Shown piece after piece: positions 25,145 to 36,760 of a stretch of 41,656 nucleotides of DNA (the stretch's first letter is position 1; each line of letters opens with the position of its first letter). The translations under genes were made by a program, and so were the position numbers. Below the pieces are notes generated by a model. It saw only the letters and a list, made by a program, of their open reading frames with translations. It was not told where the DNA came from and made no database searches. Source of the DNA: Basidiobolus meristosporus CBS 931.73 (lineage: Eukaryota; Basidiobolomycota; Basidiobolomycetes; Basidiobolales; Basidiobolaceae); assembly GCA_002104905.1 (NCBI GenBank), contig MCFE01000730.1:1-41656 (forward strand). Reading direction: 5' to 3'.

Positions 25145-25492
25145 ATGGATGGATTCATTCAGTGTTTTGTTGGTATGCTAACCTTGCCGACGAAAGTGGT
25201 GGATTCAAGTTCAGAAGAGAAAGAGCCACACCGCTCGTTTGGGGGAGTTTTGTGCCCAATCCTGATGTCTCCGCCAAATGGTCCCTAGATCTAGGTCACG
25301 TGGGCAGTCAGTCTATTTCTCTCGCTTGATGATTTTCTGCCTATCCTTTTGAATGTTGTTTCAGCTACTGATGGATCGGACCTGCGAAAGTACCTTGCAT
25401 TGGTCGACGACATCAGGCGGGAGTTCGTTCCCGGTCGAGCATCCCCTCCAGCTCCCAGCAATGCATGGTTCTTTGGGGGATTATTAGGCTGA
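25145..25492 (+). CDS. Candidate 51-aa protein, two exons
   Basis: The second exon, 25365-25492, follows a strong acceptor (GTTGTTTCAG). It reads LRKYLALVDDIRREFVPGRA and SNAWFFGGLLG before TGA, with codon use like the confirmed genes. It needs one base from an upstream exon. The ATG at 25145 with a GTATGC donor at 25173 supplies it, giving a 28-nt first exon (MDGFIQCFV) and a 192-nt intron. Other first exons are possible, so the C-terminal 41 residues are surer than the start. I do not recognise the protein. It shares the gap between the uS9 promoter and the Moco sulfurase 3' end. Confidence 0.42.
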
Positions 25493-25664
25493 TTTCGAGC
25501 CTCTATTCAACGTTGGTGTTGGCCAATAGGTTGTGGTTGGATATATTTATTGCTTAGGCTCATGTTTATGGTTTGTACAGATTGTGAGGAACGAGCTAGT
25601 GAGGTTCAGATAATTATACAGTGCAAGCTCATTTGGACGGTAACGGAAGCGGGGAGTTAAAGCA

Positions 25665-28245
25665 TCACATATCCAGATCATCCATGTACCTATAGGCCTT
25701 GACCGGGTCGTTGGCCCGCACAGCATGGGGGAGTGGCGAAAGTTCCGGGCAGTGGTACATGTGCCGGCCAAATATGATTTTCCCTTCCACTCGGCGGTAC
25801 TTGGCCAGTGTGACATATGGTTCCTTGGTCTTTCTGCCGGTCTCCGGGTTCACACACAACATGTTGCACCGCTTGCAGGAGCCGAGGATCTTGAACACCT
25901 GCGTGCCAATCTTGACCACCTCCCATTGATCCTCCTCGTATGCCCGGTTTCCACGAACAACAATGTTGCCCCTGAAGGCATCAATAAACACGGGTCCATT
26001 CTTGGTCTCTGCGTTGATCTCTGATTGGAGAATTCGGTGATTGACATCATCCACACTTGATTGAGAAATCATCAAGAAGGGTGATTCGTTCTGAAGCGAA
26101 AGCTCAACTTGGCTGGATCCAGCTGCAGCACTAGGAACAAGGTACGCGGTAACATTCTTGTCGGTCATGTGGGCGCCTAATGACCGCCGAATGAGGTGTT
26201 GACGAGCCAGATGGCAGGGGACCTCAAGGAATGTGCTAAACCACTCGTTAACCTGCTGGGATTTATAATGCTGCACCTCGAGATGCTCCCCAAACACACC
26301 AGACCTTGAGCAAATAAAGTTGTGCTCACTCTCGACCAAAGGAATTCGCAAATCGGGCCAGTTGGGGGCGGTAACAATCATACACTGTGCCACTTCATCG
26401 ATGCTAGCGCGGATCAAAGCCATTTTCGTGATTTTCTTCATGCTCATCGCGTTGCCATCTTCGTTGTTCACCAGCATCCACTCATGGTCGTACTTGAACC
26501 CCGTGGAGGTAATAGGCCAAGCCATGCTTGCAGGGACATGGAAGCCATGGCATGACTTGATTGGGTACACGCACACTGAATCCAGAGTGGTCTCACTGAC
26601 GTTGGGCGCTGCTTGGTAGCTCTTGGGCTCAGTGCTGACGACGAAAAACTCCTTCAGAAAGTCGATCCATGCGATGACATCGTCAATGGTGGACATGGCG
26701 CCCAGGGAAATGCGAATCGAGCCTGTCGGCTTGCCAGCAATGACATCTTTGTCGTCCCAGCACACATGGCCAGCGCTCAAATTCTCTTTGACTTCCTCCG
26801 AGCTTAGATCCAGCCATCTCTGCATCGCACCCGGGTTACAGAAACCCCCAGTGCGGACATGAATAGAGCTTGCCGTAGCCAGTCTTTCAATCTCAGTATA
26901 GCCTACCCAGTCCCCACTGGGCCTCATCAGGTTGAAGTTGATAATCGGCCCTTGCTTTGTAGGATCTCCGTAGTGGTCACCATTGCAGAAAATCGCACAA
27001 ACTGGACTGCCATTCCAGTGTTTCAGGGCAGACATTTGTAGGTACATATAGGCTACAAGGGAGTTGACGTGCTGAGTGATGTGGCTGTAATCGCCGTAAA
27101 GCTCTTCAGCAACATCAAACGCATGATCCAGGGCGATAATATCAAGGAAATTGATTGTTCCGTCCTCGTACTTGCCACTTAATGAAGTGCGGAACACCTG
27201 CCAATCGTGATCGTATGTGACGCCAGACACTACCAGTGAATTAGGTTGGTTACAAGCGAGAGGAATTAGATGTCGAGCACACCACTATACCTGTTCCTCC
27301 ACCAAAATAGGTTTTCGTGAGCAACGGTGCCAGCTCGGACTTAACCATAAGCGCCCCCAGACCAGTGGGGAACCCAAACAGCTTGTAGAAAGATAATGCG
27401 ACAAAATCCGGTGATTTGGTGGTGTCTTGCAATGACAATTGTGAGGATGTTAGGTAGGAGGAGGCGTCGAGTAAAACCTTCCAGTTCTCTTCTTCGGTGT
27501 TTAGTTGGGTATATGCAGAATGAGTCCAACCAAGTGGGAATCGAGCGCCCGAGAAGTTGCATTGAGCAGGATATGCTAGAAGGTTGTAAGCAGGCTCGTG
27601 CTGGTGCCCCTCCTCGCTTGTGCTAGGTTTAGAGCTTCGCAGCATGCTTTCAAGTTCTTCCTGAGAGATTGAGTTGGCTGAAGCTCCAGAGGCAGAGGCA
27701 GAGGCTCTCAATCCAACTAGCGAAGTGTGAGCTTCTCGCAAATAAAGGAATTTGCTTTTGTCTGACCAAGGGAATATTTCGCCAGCAAGTTTGATGGCTG
27801 CAGTGGCGTTCTGGGTGAAGATGACAGTATACTCATTGTCAGAAACTTTGAAAAAATTTAGGATGCGCTGGCGAACACGCTCTACACGAGTGCTGCTAAG
27901 CTTTGAACTAGGGTTTTGAGAATGAGGATTGCCATAAAGGTTGGAGGTAAGGTCGCGGGTAAATCGCTGCAGTTGAGAGGCGGCATAGGTGGTGGCCCCT
28001 GCATGGTCTAAATACACTTGGTCTAGAACGGATTGTAAGAAAGTGGCTTCAAGTGGGGAGCACCAGTATACAGTACCTTTTAGCTGAGGATATTCTTGCT
28101 CTCTTATCTTGGCAATCCTCCCGGAATAGCCATATGTTTTAAGGTTTTGGCTGATAAAATGGTCTTTTTCGGTTCTAGAATGCTCTGCTGGTTGAGAGAC
28201 CCTAGGAATAGTAAAGGTGCCGTTTTGAGATAATGTTGGCGACAT
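25665..28245 (-). CDS. MOCOS: Molybdenum cofactor sulfurase
   Basis: This PLP enzyme takes sulfur from cysteine and puts the terminal sulfido ligand on Moco, activating xanthine dehydrogenase and aldehyde oxidase. Three exons, 28077-28245, 27291-28022 and 25665-27229 (TGA), give 821 aa (human 888). The NifS-like domain has VYLDHAGAT (59-67), the PLP lysine in SFYKLFGFPTG (about K270) and VRTGGFCNPGA, whose Cys (about 431) corresponds to the essential persulfide cysteine; the preceding Cys found in animals and plants is Gly. A C-terminal MOSC domain runs from about 515 (VCVYPIKSC) and includes GSCKRCNMLCVNP. The first intron (28023-28076) is 54 nt and has no stop, so it could be mistaken for coding sequence; removing it restores QLKDQVYLDHAG. 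Confidence 0.95.
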
Positions 28246-29188
28246 ATTGGAGACTGAATTAAGGTTGGGGAGCCTAGAATAAAATTGCTAATACGGGCCA
28301 AATTGACATGGTCACTTTTATATGATCGGGGGAAGTGAGTTCAGATGGATAAAGATGGGAAAATCAGTGACACTACGTGAATATTTTAATGGAATAGGAA
28401 CTGATGGGCCTGCCAAATATTTGATGCCGAGTGCCACAGCAATCGTAGGGGAGGATGCGCCCTAATTTGGTCAGGATAGGATCAGGAAGGAATGCCCATA
28501 TCCACTCCTCCTGACGCAGTGATATAATCATGAAGTATGTATTGCTGGAGTGTATGTTGCTCGGCTATTGCTATTGAGAGAAGCTGTCCCGCAGCAATCG
28601 TGCTAGCTCAACAGATGCATCCAGCGATTATCACACCATTCGGAAGCGCTGGCCAGCTGACCAAGGTGAATGGGACGACTCAACAATGCTGACATTTATG
28701 GCAATATTCATCCAAAAGCAGCAGAAGCAGTGAGCTCGTCCGCGATAGGTGGTATTTCGCTACGTGGGAAATCGGTGCCAGATAAGTGAAACGTTTAGAG
28801 CCACAGAAGGTGTGAGAGTCAAGATTACTATGACATCGGTAAGCATTGCCGTCCAATCATGGACATAGGGCGAATTGGCAATCTTCTGTAGCATCCCAGT
28901 TTGGATTCTCGGTGCGGCCAGCTCCACAATGTGGACTAATCAAGCGTGGTGTTGCTGCATCTTGCTAGGGAATCAGATCTGACATGTGTGCATCAAGTGG
29001 GGCTTTGATCTTGGAGAGCAGATTTGGCCGAGCTCATCATTGATGTGGTAGTGCAAATAGTCGCCAGACACCAGAAATGGAATCACCACAGCGCTACTGG
29101 ACACAATTTCCCTTTAATGGATACTGAATTTATCAATCAAAATTTGCTCGACGTTTTCTCTGTCACATTCGCGGGGATATATGAAGCA
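28246..29188. other. Intergenic region
   Basis: About 940 bp lies between two minus-strand genes. It holds the promoter of the Moco sulfurase gene and the 3' flank of the transporter gene. No gene, repeat or RNA is recognised. Confidence 0.5.
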
Positions 29189-30791
29189 TCAAAACAGCAA
29201 GAAGAGAATAAGTATCATCGAGCCGATCAAGGTGAAGACTCCTAATATATATTGGGTTATTAGCATGGATGCGATTTCTTCTGCTTCCCCAGTAGGGCTG
29301 TAGAATTGAGTCAAGACCATGACCGTGGTGGCCGTAGGCACGCAGGAGGCAAACATCGCCAAAAAGATCAGCGGCTTGTCGTCAACGTCTATGATTTGAA
29401 CCACCTTGACTAGAAACAAAACAAAAGAGATTCCAATGGCCGGTGTCACTATCAGCTTGACAACGGCAAACACGAACGACACCCGGAATGAGATTGCTTT
29501 GAAATTCATCCGAGCCAATGCAGCCCCCAAATTCACCAAAGCCAACGGGACGTAAGCTCCACCAACCGAATAAATATAGGAAAACAGAAACTCCAGCATT
29601 GGCTCGGGTGCTGGATGAGTTGACTTGATGAACATCCCTTTGAGTGTTGGGAATAGGGCCACAAGGATCCCTGTGATCACCGCCAGATTGGGTGGAGCAA
29701 ATATGAGAGCAAGCAGACTCTTGGTTTTCTCCTGAACCCGGGTCCATTTTGTAGAGTCACGTAGCACCTCAATGTGGACGTAGTCAACCTCTTTGGTGGC
29801 GTTGTTGGCATGTTCGGTCTCCGTGGCTGAGGTGGAGGTGGAGGATTGTATGACATTGCACCCAGCAGTTGGCCCGTCTGCTGCCTCGAAAGCCTCCCCG
29901 GCCTCAACTGTTGCCTCGTTCGCAAGAGCCTCTTGGTTGGCAGAATCAGCATAGTCGCTTTGAATCAATTTAAATCCGCCCATGATGAACAGCGTCACGT
30001 TGAAAAGGATCAAGAACACTGATTGATACGCTATGCCTCGTGCGCGATCTCCAGGGCGGAATGGTGCGGAGTCGCCCAAAGAAATCATGACTGCTAGCGG
30101 AATATCCCCCTGTTGGAAACGTAAGTACGAAGTGCATCTGGCAAGCCTGTGTGAAGAGGAGTTACCCAGTTCCCCCATATCGCGGCAGCTACGGGAATAT
30201 CCTGGTTAGAATGTAAGCTTACAAGGAGGCCTACGCGAAGAAAACACTAACCAATGATCCCATTCCGGAAGTTTGGCGGTAGCCTAGCGAATATCCGGAA
30301 CAAGAAGCCAAAGATCCCGCCTAACAGCATGTAGAAGAACACCATAATGGTCATGATCCTGTTAAACCAAAGTAAAGGACGGCTTAGACAACGCCACTGG
30401 GTGGTGGTTACGAGACACTACCCACCCAAACTGATGAAAATAGTCGGTTCGAACACTCTCCACCATGTTGACAAACAGCAGACATGGTAGAATGTAGTTG
30501 ACGATGATCTACATGGGAGTAAGAGCTCAGCTTCTGACCTGGACGGGGGTATGCAAATAATAAATATTCTGGTACCTTTGAAAAGGATTTTGCTATTGTG
30601 GGGGTGATGAATCCGATCTTTGCTAGAATAAACCCGGCGCCTAGTTTGCATACGCAAGGTCAGTGGCTCTATGGGGTTTTGAGGAGGATATGATGTCTAG
30701 ACTAACCGACATTGAGGATGATTTTGATGATGGGCTTTGCTGATGTCCAGATGATTTTTTTGATATCAAAGGCGGGGAGATCTCCACTCAT
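29189..30791 (-). CDS. Auxin-efflux-carrier-like membrane transporter
   Basis: Six exons join in phase: 30707-30791, 30576-30640, 30426-30508, 30252-30358, 30166-30188 (23 nt) and 29189-30109 (stop), giving 427 aa. The layout is that of the Mem_trans (PIN/PILS-like) family: five N-terminal helices, starting IIKIILNVGAGFILAKIGF and IIVNYILPCLLFVNMV, with IWGNWGDIPLAVMISLGD between helices. A polar Ala/Glu/Thr-rich cytosolic loop (about 195-260) follows, then five C-terminal helices (LAVITGILVALFPTL, YVPLALVNLGAAL, VKLIVTPAIGISFVLFLVKV, PLIFLAMFASCVPTATTVM, YILGVFTLIGSMILILFLLF). Yeast relatives are ECM3 and YNL095C. The substrate is unknown; auxin is not implied in fungi. It would lie in the plasma or ER membrane. 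Confidence 0.88.
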
Positions 30792-31473
30792 AGGTAGACC
30801 TGGGAAGAATCACTGTGAAGAGATGGGGATGCGGGTTGGAATGCTTCAGAGTGGACAGGGGAGTGGCACTGGAGATACTCAGGTAATCCGAAAATAAACA
30901 CCTCAATGAGCCGCGCCCATTACTTTTATAAAGTGTGCAGACGCAGACCCCTCTAAACAAGGCACGGGGCCCACTTTGCTGTCAGTCCCCATCTGTCCCT
31001 CTAAAAGTAAGATTGGGGATTGACAATGACAACGGATTATAATGACGGAAAGGAAAAACTGACAATTCAGTAACTGATAATGGATATTTTCTCCCTATTC
31101 AATGCGGCCAGATGCAGTGTCGCTGCTTTTCTGATGCTCGATTTGTCTTCAATGAATCTTCCAAAAAATAGAATCCACTCTATATCCCTGGACTGTTGGT
31201 ATTTGGGCTACGTCAGTAACAGTGTCGCTAAAAATATCTTTGATGCACTATCTGTGTCAATGTGTATATAAATGCATATACACAATCAATTGGACCGGAA
31301 TAGAAGAAATGTGCGGTACTAATTTGTGGAGTAGATTCTATGAGAGGATGTGATCAAGAACATTCCACATGGCCTTGGATTACTAGCAATCCGAGGTAGA
31401 TCTCCTTCGCAACTGGCCAGCCACAAGGCGTGTTGGTGCCTACAACCCATGGGAAACTTGGTTACCAGTACTG
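30792..31473. other. Promoter region of the transporter and start of AT-rich subterminal DNA
   Basis: About 680 bp. No gene is supported. Confidence 0.4.
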
Positions 31474-31642
31474 CTACTTCAAGGGCCGAGTCGATGACTG
31501 CCGTCGTTGATTCTTTTCCTTCGAATGGGGGAGTGGCAATGGACCTGGTGATGGCTGATCGGATTGAACAAAGGGATCCGCAGCGGCGTCCAAGCAGCAC
31601 TCCAGTAAATGGAGGCTTCGTAGCGCATTGCGCTCCTGGCAT
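31474..31642 (-). pseudogene. Coding-like minus-strand fragment
   Basis: After a possible TCTTACAG acceptor, one frame encodes about 55 residues, including LHLLECCLDAAADPFVQSD and PGPLPLPHSKEKNQRR, and ends in TAG. GC content is higher than in the flanks. Open frames on both strands cover the same DNA (150 codons minus, 106 codons plus), so the frame choice rests on composition only. It may be the 3' part of the broken gene at 31761-32295. Confidence 0.25.
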
Positions 31643-31760
31643 CTGTAAGACTCTTACATCATTCAGGTAGAGACTGGTAATGATCAAAGAATGGGAGACA
31701 ATTTCGATGCTAATCAGACAGATCGCGCCCCTGATTGTGTTGCGTTGGACTCGTGATAAA

Positions 31761-32295
31761 TTATTCAGCATTCAACTTGAATGCCAGATAACGGCCGAGT
31801 GCCAGATGGACGCGATTGACCTCTGGGTCCATCCATAGTCCTGCCTCAATGATGAAGCTCCTCGCCATATCCATCACCGTTGCTTCGCCCATCCCAACCC
31901 CTCGCTTGGCTCTCTCCTGACGAGAAATTCCCTCTTGCTACTTGGATTCTACAATGGCACAGGGATGTGATAGCGCATTGTTCAATGGGCCGATTGTGCA
32001 AGCAACAACCCGAAGAACGCCAGCATTTTGACAGTTACTAAGAGCTTGCAATCTAGCTTGCACCCCTTCACAAATCAGGAGCGCAGATTCTTTGTGGATG
32101 ACTTGAACATAGCTGGCTATTCAAGCTACTTCCCAGTGTGTGGATCCAACATCTATTTCTGGCTCGACTAGCTGCATTCATACAAACTTGAACAGTAAAC
32201 CCTAAAACCATTAGGATTATCACATGCACTTCGTATATGGCCAAAGTAGCCCTCAATATGAAGGCGAGGTATTGAGTCTCATGGAGAGGTTGCAT
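31761..32295 (-). pseudogene. Unknown spliced gene or pseudogene with an in-frame TAG
   Basis: The ATG at 32295 opens exon 32184-32295 (MQPLHETQYLAFILRATLAI). A GTATGA donor and GAATAG acceptor remove 67 nt and join in phase to 32116. The frame then reads protein-like (YVQVIHKESALLICEGVQAR) to a TAG at 31938-31940. It continues in the same frame for 58 well-behaved residues (AKRGVGMGEATVMDMARSFI, WMDPEVNRVHLALGRYLAFK) to TAA at 31761. Either the TAG is a nonsense mutation, or a further intron ending at that TAG is used (a GTTGTT donor lies about 76 nt before it). Family not recognised. Confidence 0.35.
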
Positions 32296-34520
32296 AAGTA
32301 TGTAAGTGTTAATGCTGCTGCCTTTAGAGGAGGGTCAAGCCACATACACACAACATCGGATCATCGAATGGTGCTTTCCTATAGAACCTGGATCAGTATT
32401 CAACTCCAGAATATACCAGCGTATCAATAAATACTCGGATTGCGTACATGTAGGTACATGCACCTGGAATTCTGCATGCCAGGATAATCACATATCTATT
32501 GCTTCTGGATGTCTTACAAAGGGCAGCACATGACCCCACAATAAAAGTTATTCTTTCTGGAAATCTAAGATGCCACCATTGGTTATATCTACATGATGCT
32601 ATCAAGTGAGAATTTTGCCCTCTCAATACTAATGCTCAGTCCAATAAAAACTATGCTCCAAATACTTGGTATGACGCCTAACTCATTCCCATTTCTTACT
32701 TGACCCATCTGCCAGGAATGAATAGTGGAAGCCATTCTGCTAATTGCTCAGAATCATGCCAATACTGAAAAGACCCCAAGCCATACACATCTCTCCCCTA
32801 TGACCCCTCACAACACACTCCTGAATTCTCACCTTCACTCACTTCAAAATACTGCTCAATTATAAAAGTAACATATGCATGCTAATGTACCAAGCCCATA
32901 TGTGATCGACAGTCTTCATGATAGCCCTATAGTAAATAGCCATATACATATGGTTCCGCAGTCAAAAGTTATCCGGGGACTTCATCTGGGTTGCTTTGGA
33001 GCGGTAGTTGTACCAAGCAAACCTGAGGTGATGCATCGAATGTAGTGTACACGACACAGCTAAGAGTAATAGTATTCTGAGTAAGCAAGATCTTACTACA
33101 AACAAATATTGAAGTGTGATTAATAGGAGATGAATCAAATCTAGAACAAATCCTCGATATTTAAGAGTACCCACCCTGCTAATAGCAGAGTGGCATACTC
33201 ACACAGAGATGCGAGTTGCATAGAAAGTTCCATCCATATCAATACTATGAATGGTCTTCACTGCACTTGAGAAGTATTTCATATGATCGTACATCACTAA
33301 TAAATATGTTTGGCAGATTCATTTCCATATTAAATCAACCCTTTGCTCTGTGTAATGTGGAAGGTGAAGCCACAGGCATCGGGCTTCCATTAGAATGCAT
33401 GGAAGGAGTGCGCTAGATGTTGGCCCATCAAATGCACAAAGCCGAGGGTTTTCATGAGTTTCAGCTAAACTCAATCTCCCATTAATAGAATTGATAAGTT
33501 GTGTTGCTATGAATGTCAATCAGTTTCACCCATTATTTTCCGATCCATATTCATAGCACATTGTGAATGGTTGAAAATATCTTGCGCATCATAAAGCTCG
33601 GTCTGGGGATGGAGAAGCCTGAAATCTATAATGCAATGAATCAAGTCCAGAAAATATAGCCCCTGTACCTTGCCTCTTTCTTCAAAGATAGCACCAACGG
33701 TCAACTACCAGCGCCAGGTCCATCAGAAGAGCATTGATTTGGGCTCCATTGAATGCTCTCTAAGTCCAAGCAAATGTCTCCCAACACAATATCCAAACCA
33801 AATTAAAAAGGCTTATATCCTAGCGAATTGCGTCACGGAAAACAGTCGTGTACGAACAGAAGGCACATGTGATACCGACACTCCCATCAACTAAGCAGCG
33901 TTTGGATGTCTGCCATCTCGTCCAATATGGCTTGCTAAGAGACCCAATGGCTTCAGCAAGCATGGGTGGGTATCATGGTGTACGCTGGCTGATTTGTAAA
34001 CTGTGTGGGGTCTGGCAGGCAGCTCTTGATCGAATACAAATTCATAGCAACTTGGAGGCCATATGTGATAGGGGCATAAAGCATTCTCCTGCATTAGTAA
34101 ATGTAATTTGATTATTATGGTGATACCTAGTCAAGTGATAACAAGCCTGTCTCATCATGGTCGATGTCGATTTATCAGGTTATTGGGGGCAGTTCCACAG
34201 ATCAAAGGTAATTGACAATGCTGACCTAATCAGCTGACAGTCCAATATCGGGTGCTATCTAGATGCTCACGGCTGAAGTTTCACCATCTTTCCAAACCAG
34301 TGAGCATCACTTGCACACATTAAGCGTCTCTTTAACATTGTTAGTTGACAGTGGGCATGGGATGGAGCTTCTGAAGGTGTGCTACCGAGGTTCTTGCCTA
34401 CCCGCGACAACGGCAGTCCAAAGAAAAATGGGTTCGCCCCAACCCTCGCCCATGCACAAGCAATGCCCTAATCTAGTATCAAGAGCTCAGCACATGAAAG
34501 CTGAAGCCCGACGGTAGGCT
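32296..34520. other. AT-rich subterminal region without a supported gene
   Basis: About 2.2 kb with only short, unconvincing ORFs on both strands. I recognise no repeat family or RNA gene in it. Confidence 0.5.
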
Positions 34521-34528
34521 TATATAAA
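34521..34528 (+). promoter_or_regulatory. TATA-like element
   Basis: TATATAAA, 41 bp before the ATG at 34569. Its position relative to the weak ORF that follows is suggestive only. Confidence 0.3.
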
Positions 34529-34568
34529 GTCACAAGGGACTGTGTCGTGTCTATTCGTATGGGGCACA

Positions 34569-34934
34569 ATGCCTGACAGTTCTAACCTGCAGAAACAATC
34601 AGTCACTACCAATACACCTATCGTTTCCGCCACTCCTTCATCGACAGACATTTGTGCAAAAAAGGTATTTCCCAGCATCATCTGTTCCATGTTAAACGGT
34701 TCGATGTATGCGGCCGAATGGGTACAGCGCCATGGGAGGCCTGGTGGCATGCATCCAGCCGCTGATGCTTATAATTCCTCCCCAGGATTTGGTCAGTTAC
34801 TATCTCATTGGCGGCTATCCGGGAGGCTGCGTACACTTGGCGAATATGACCAAAGGGCACTCAGCTGTGTATTCGTTGCTGCTAGAACATTGTTGCTTCC
34901 ATCAACCAACGGATTCCTATCGAAGTATTAAATA
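34569..34934 (+). CDS. Weak ORF, hypothetical
   Basis: About 120 codons from the ATG at 34569, starting MPDSSNLQKQSVTTNTPIV, with no recognisable domain. A 42-nt segment ending TCCCCAG inside it could be an in-frame intron. The overlapping frames are also open. Listed because of the TATA element upstream; it could equally be noncoding. Confidence 0.2.
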
Positions 34935-35436
34935 CGGTGCGGTGATAAGGAATTCGCTCTAGCCAATTGCGTGCCGAGTTCGATCACTTAAGACTGAACA
35001 CAACGCAAGTACAGTGATATCTGAATCTGTGTTTCACACTCGATTATTTTTAGGTTTGCATTGAATTTGCTTCAAACGTGGTGTAACCAACTTGAATCTT
35101 GTGGGATCAATCATTGCGTATGAGCAGCTTGTCTCTTGCCTTTATGGGGGCTGAGGATGGCCTAATTTAGCGAAATACAGTTATCATGAGTCCGTAATTA
35201 CTCTTAAATAGTCCTTCGGTTGGACTAAGAGAGACACTGATAGAATCAGAGGTTGGGTTTTTTGATTGTTGTCCAAGAGTCGAGTCATTTTACAAATCGA
35301 GGAGTAATGGCATCACCAATCGCAAACACTCTATAAAAACCTTAACTGATGACCACTTCCGATTACTCGATAATAAGCGTCTCCTCTCCACACATCCTTA
35401 TTGAGAATCCGGACTTGTTCCGTCGACCAGTGGTCC

Positions 35437-35444
35437 TATATAAG
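35437..35444 (+). promoter_or_regulatory. TATA box of the helical-repeat gene
   Basis: TATATAAG, 143 bp before the ATG at 35587, followed by a pyrimidine-rich leader. Confidence 0.5.
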
Positions 35445-35586
35445 AAAGAAGCTTGCCGAGTGATTGCTTGGCTAACATTCCTATCTTCCATCCACTTTAC
35501 TATCTGAGCTGTTCACGCCTCGCCTGAAAGCCTTTCCTATTTATCATACCTTCCCTTCCGAACCCACTTCTTGTTTGCTGTGAAAA

Positions 35587-36613
35587 ATGAACAAAAGGCC
35601 GTACTGTTCACTCGCCGACTCGGCCGAGCAGAGCCCCAAGCTTCATACTAGCATGGTACAAGTGGACGAAGCAATGAAAGGTAGGCCCGTCTGAGAAGTC
35701 AGTGCCCACTTGCTCCAGGACTAACCACTGGCGCTCTTTTGTAGAGATGGACAATAGATATAATACCCAGTTCTATAGCTGGATTCGAAATGAGGGTAAT
35801 GTGGACTATATTGCGTACTACCTACAAAAGCTACTCTACGAGGTGCAGGAAACTCCTCAATCTATGGCATCCGTAATTCGCTGGCTAGTTGATGGGTGGT
35901 CAATCCCGCGCATAGCCGAGCTACTCATCAAGCTGTTCTACCATTGGGGGATTGGTCATCCCAGATTTGCCCTGGTAGTGTCCGACATTACCCAAGACTG
36001 GTCATCCTCAAATCGGATAGATTTGACTGTTGCCCTGGTGCTTGGAGAAAGAGCGAGCAAAGCAGCCAAATTCTTGAAGTACCTGACCAACAACTGGGAG
36101 CCCAGAGCAATTATGGATAGTGTTCGGCAGATATGCCTGCGCTTGAAGTGGAGTGAAAGGTATCTGAAGCACTTCCTCATCCAGTACATGACAATGTGTG
36201 AGGAGGAGCATGCCCATCAGCGCATGACTGTATCCAAGCTTCGAATTTGCTTTGAATCGAGACAGAACACGTTAAATCACTGGTGCACCATCGACACCAC
36301 CGGCTCTTACGAAACCCAGAATTCGCTCATTGAATTCTCAATGGAAATCTTCGAGACCATTGTATGGGAGATGTACGAGCTACGCTACTTTCGCAAATGG
36401 AACTTATCGTGCGCTCAAGAAAAGACATGCAATCTCGAAGCAAGATCCTCTGAGAACGTTCCCATGGACGTCCATGCCAATAAGAAAAGGCTGAGGATCA
36501 CCACAAGCACTGAGCAATTAATGGACCTGAGAAATCAAGCCATCTATGAGAAGCTCACGTCTCCTCAGGCAAGCGTTCCCGTCGAATACTTCAATGGTAC
36601 TGGTATCATTTAA
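35587..36613 (+). CDS. Subtelomeric unknown protein with Trp-centred helical repeats, 320 aa
   Basis: Two exons, 35587-35680 and 35745-36613 (TAA), joined over a 64-nt GT-AG intron. The family is not recognised. Residues 32-180 are helical and contain three evenly spaced tryptophans in similar settings: VDGWSIPRIAELLIKL (W83), TQDWSSSNRIDLTVAL (W117) and TNNWEPRAIMDSVRQI (W149). The spacing of 34 and 32 residues suggests degenerate two-helix repeats, like TPR or HEAT units. The C-terminal third is polar with a basic patch (HANKKRLRI, about 273-281) that could be a nuclear signal. There is no signal peptide. It is the outermost gene with good splicing before the telomeric elements, and it is convergent with the ORF at 36761. 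Confidence 0.75.
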
Positions 36614-36760
36614 GACTGCAGACAGAGTGATCCGTAATCTTACAAACCCCTAGCCTTGTTGTCATCAACCATACCTCCCCACTGAAGATGCATGCACAAT
36701 ATGATCCACCGTCTTTTCAATCAGTTCCGACACCGAAGATGGAGTGCCCTCTCTTCTAGT

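Noticed and set aside
24592-25329. 245-codon plus-strand ORF
   Set aside because: Antisense to the uS9 gene over most of its length, and it has no family resemblance.
30421-30460. GGTTCGAAC-like stretch as a tRNA T-arm
   Set aside because: It lies in an exon of the transporter gene, and no matching acceptor or anticodon stems are present. No tRNA was found elsewhere in the window.
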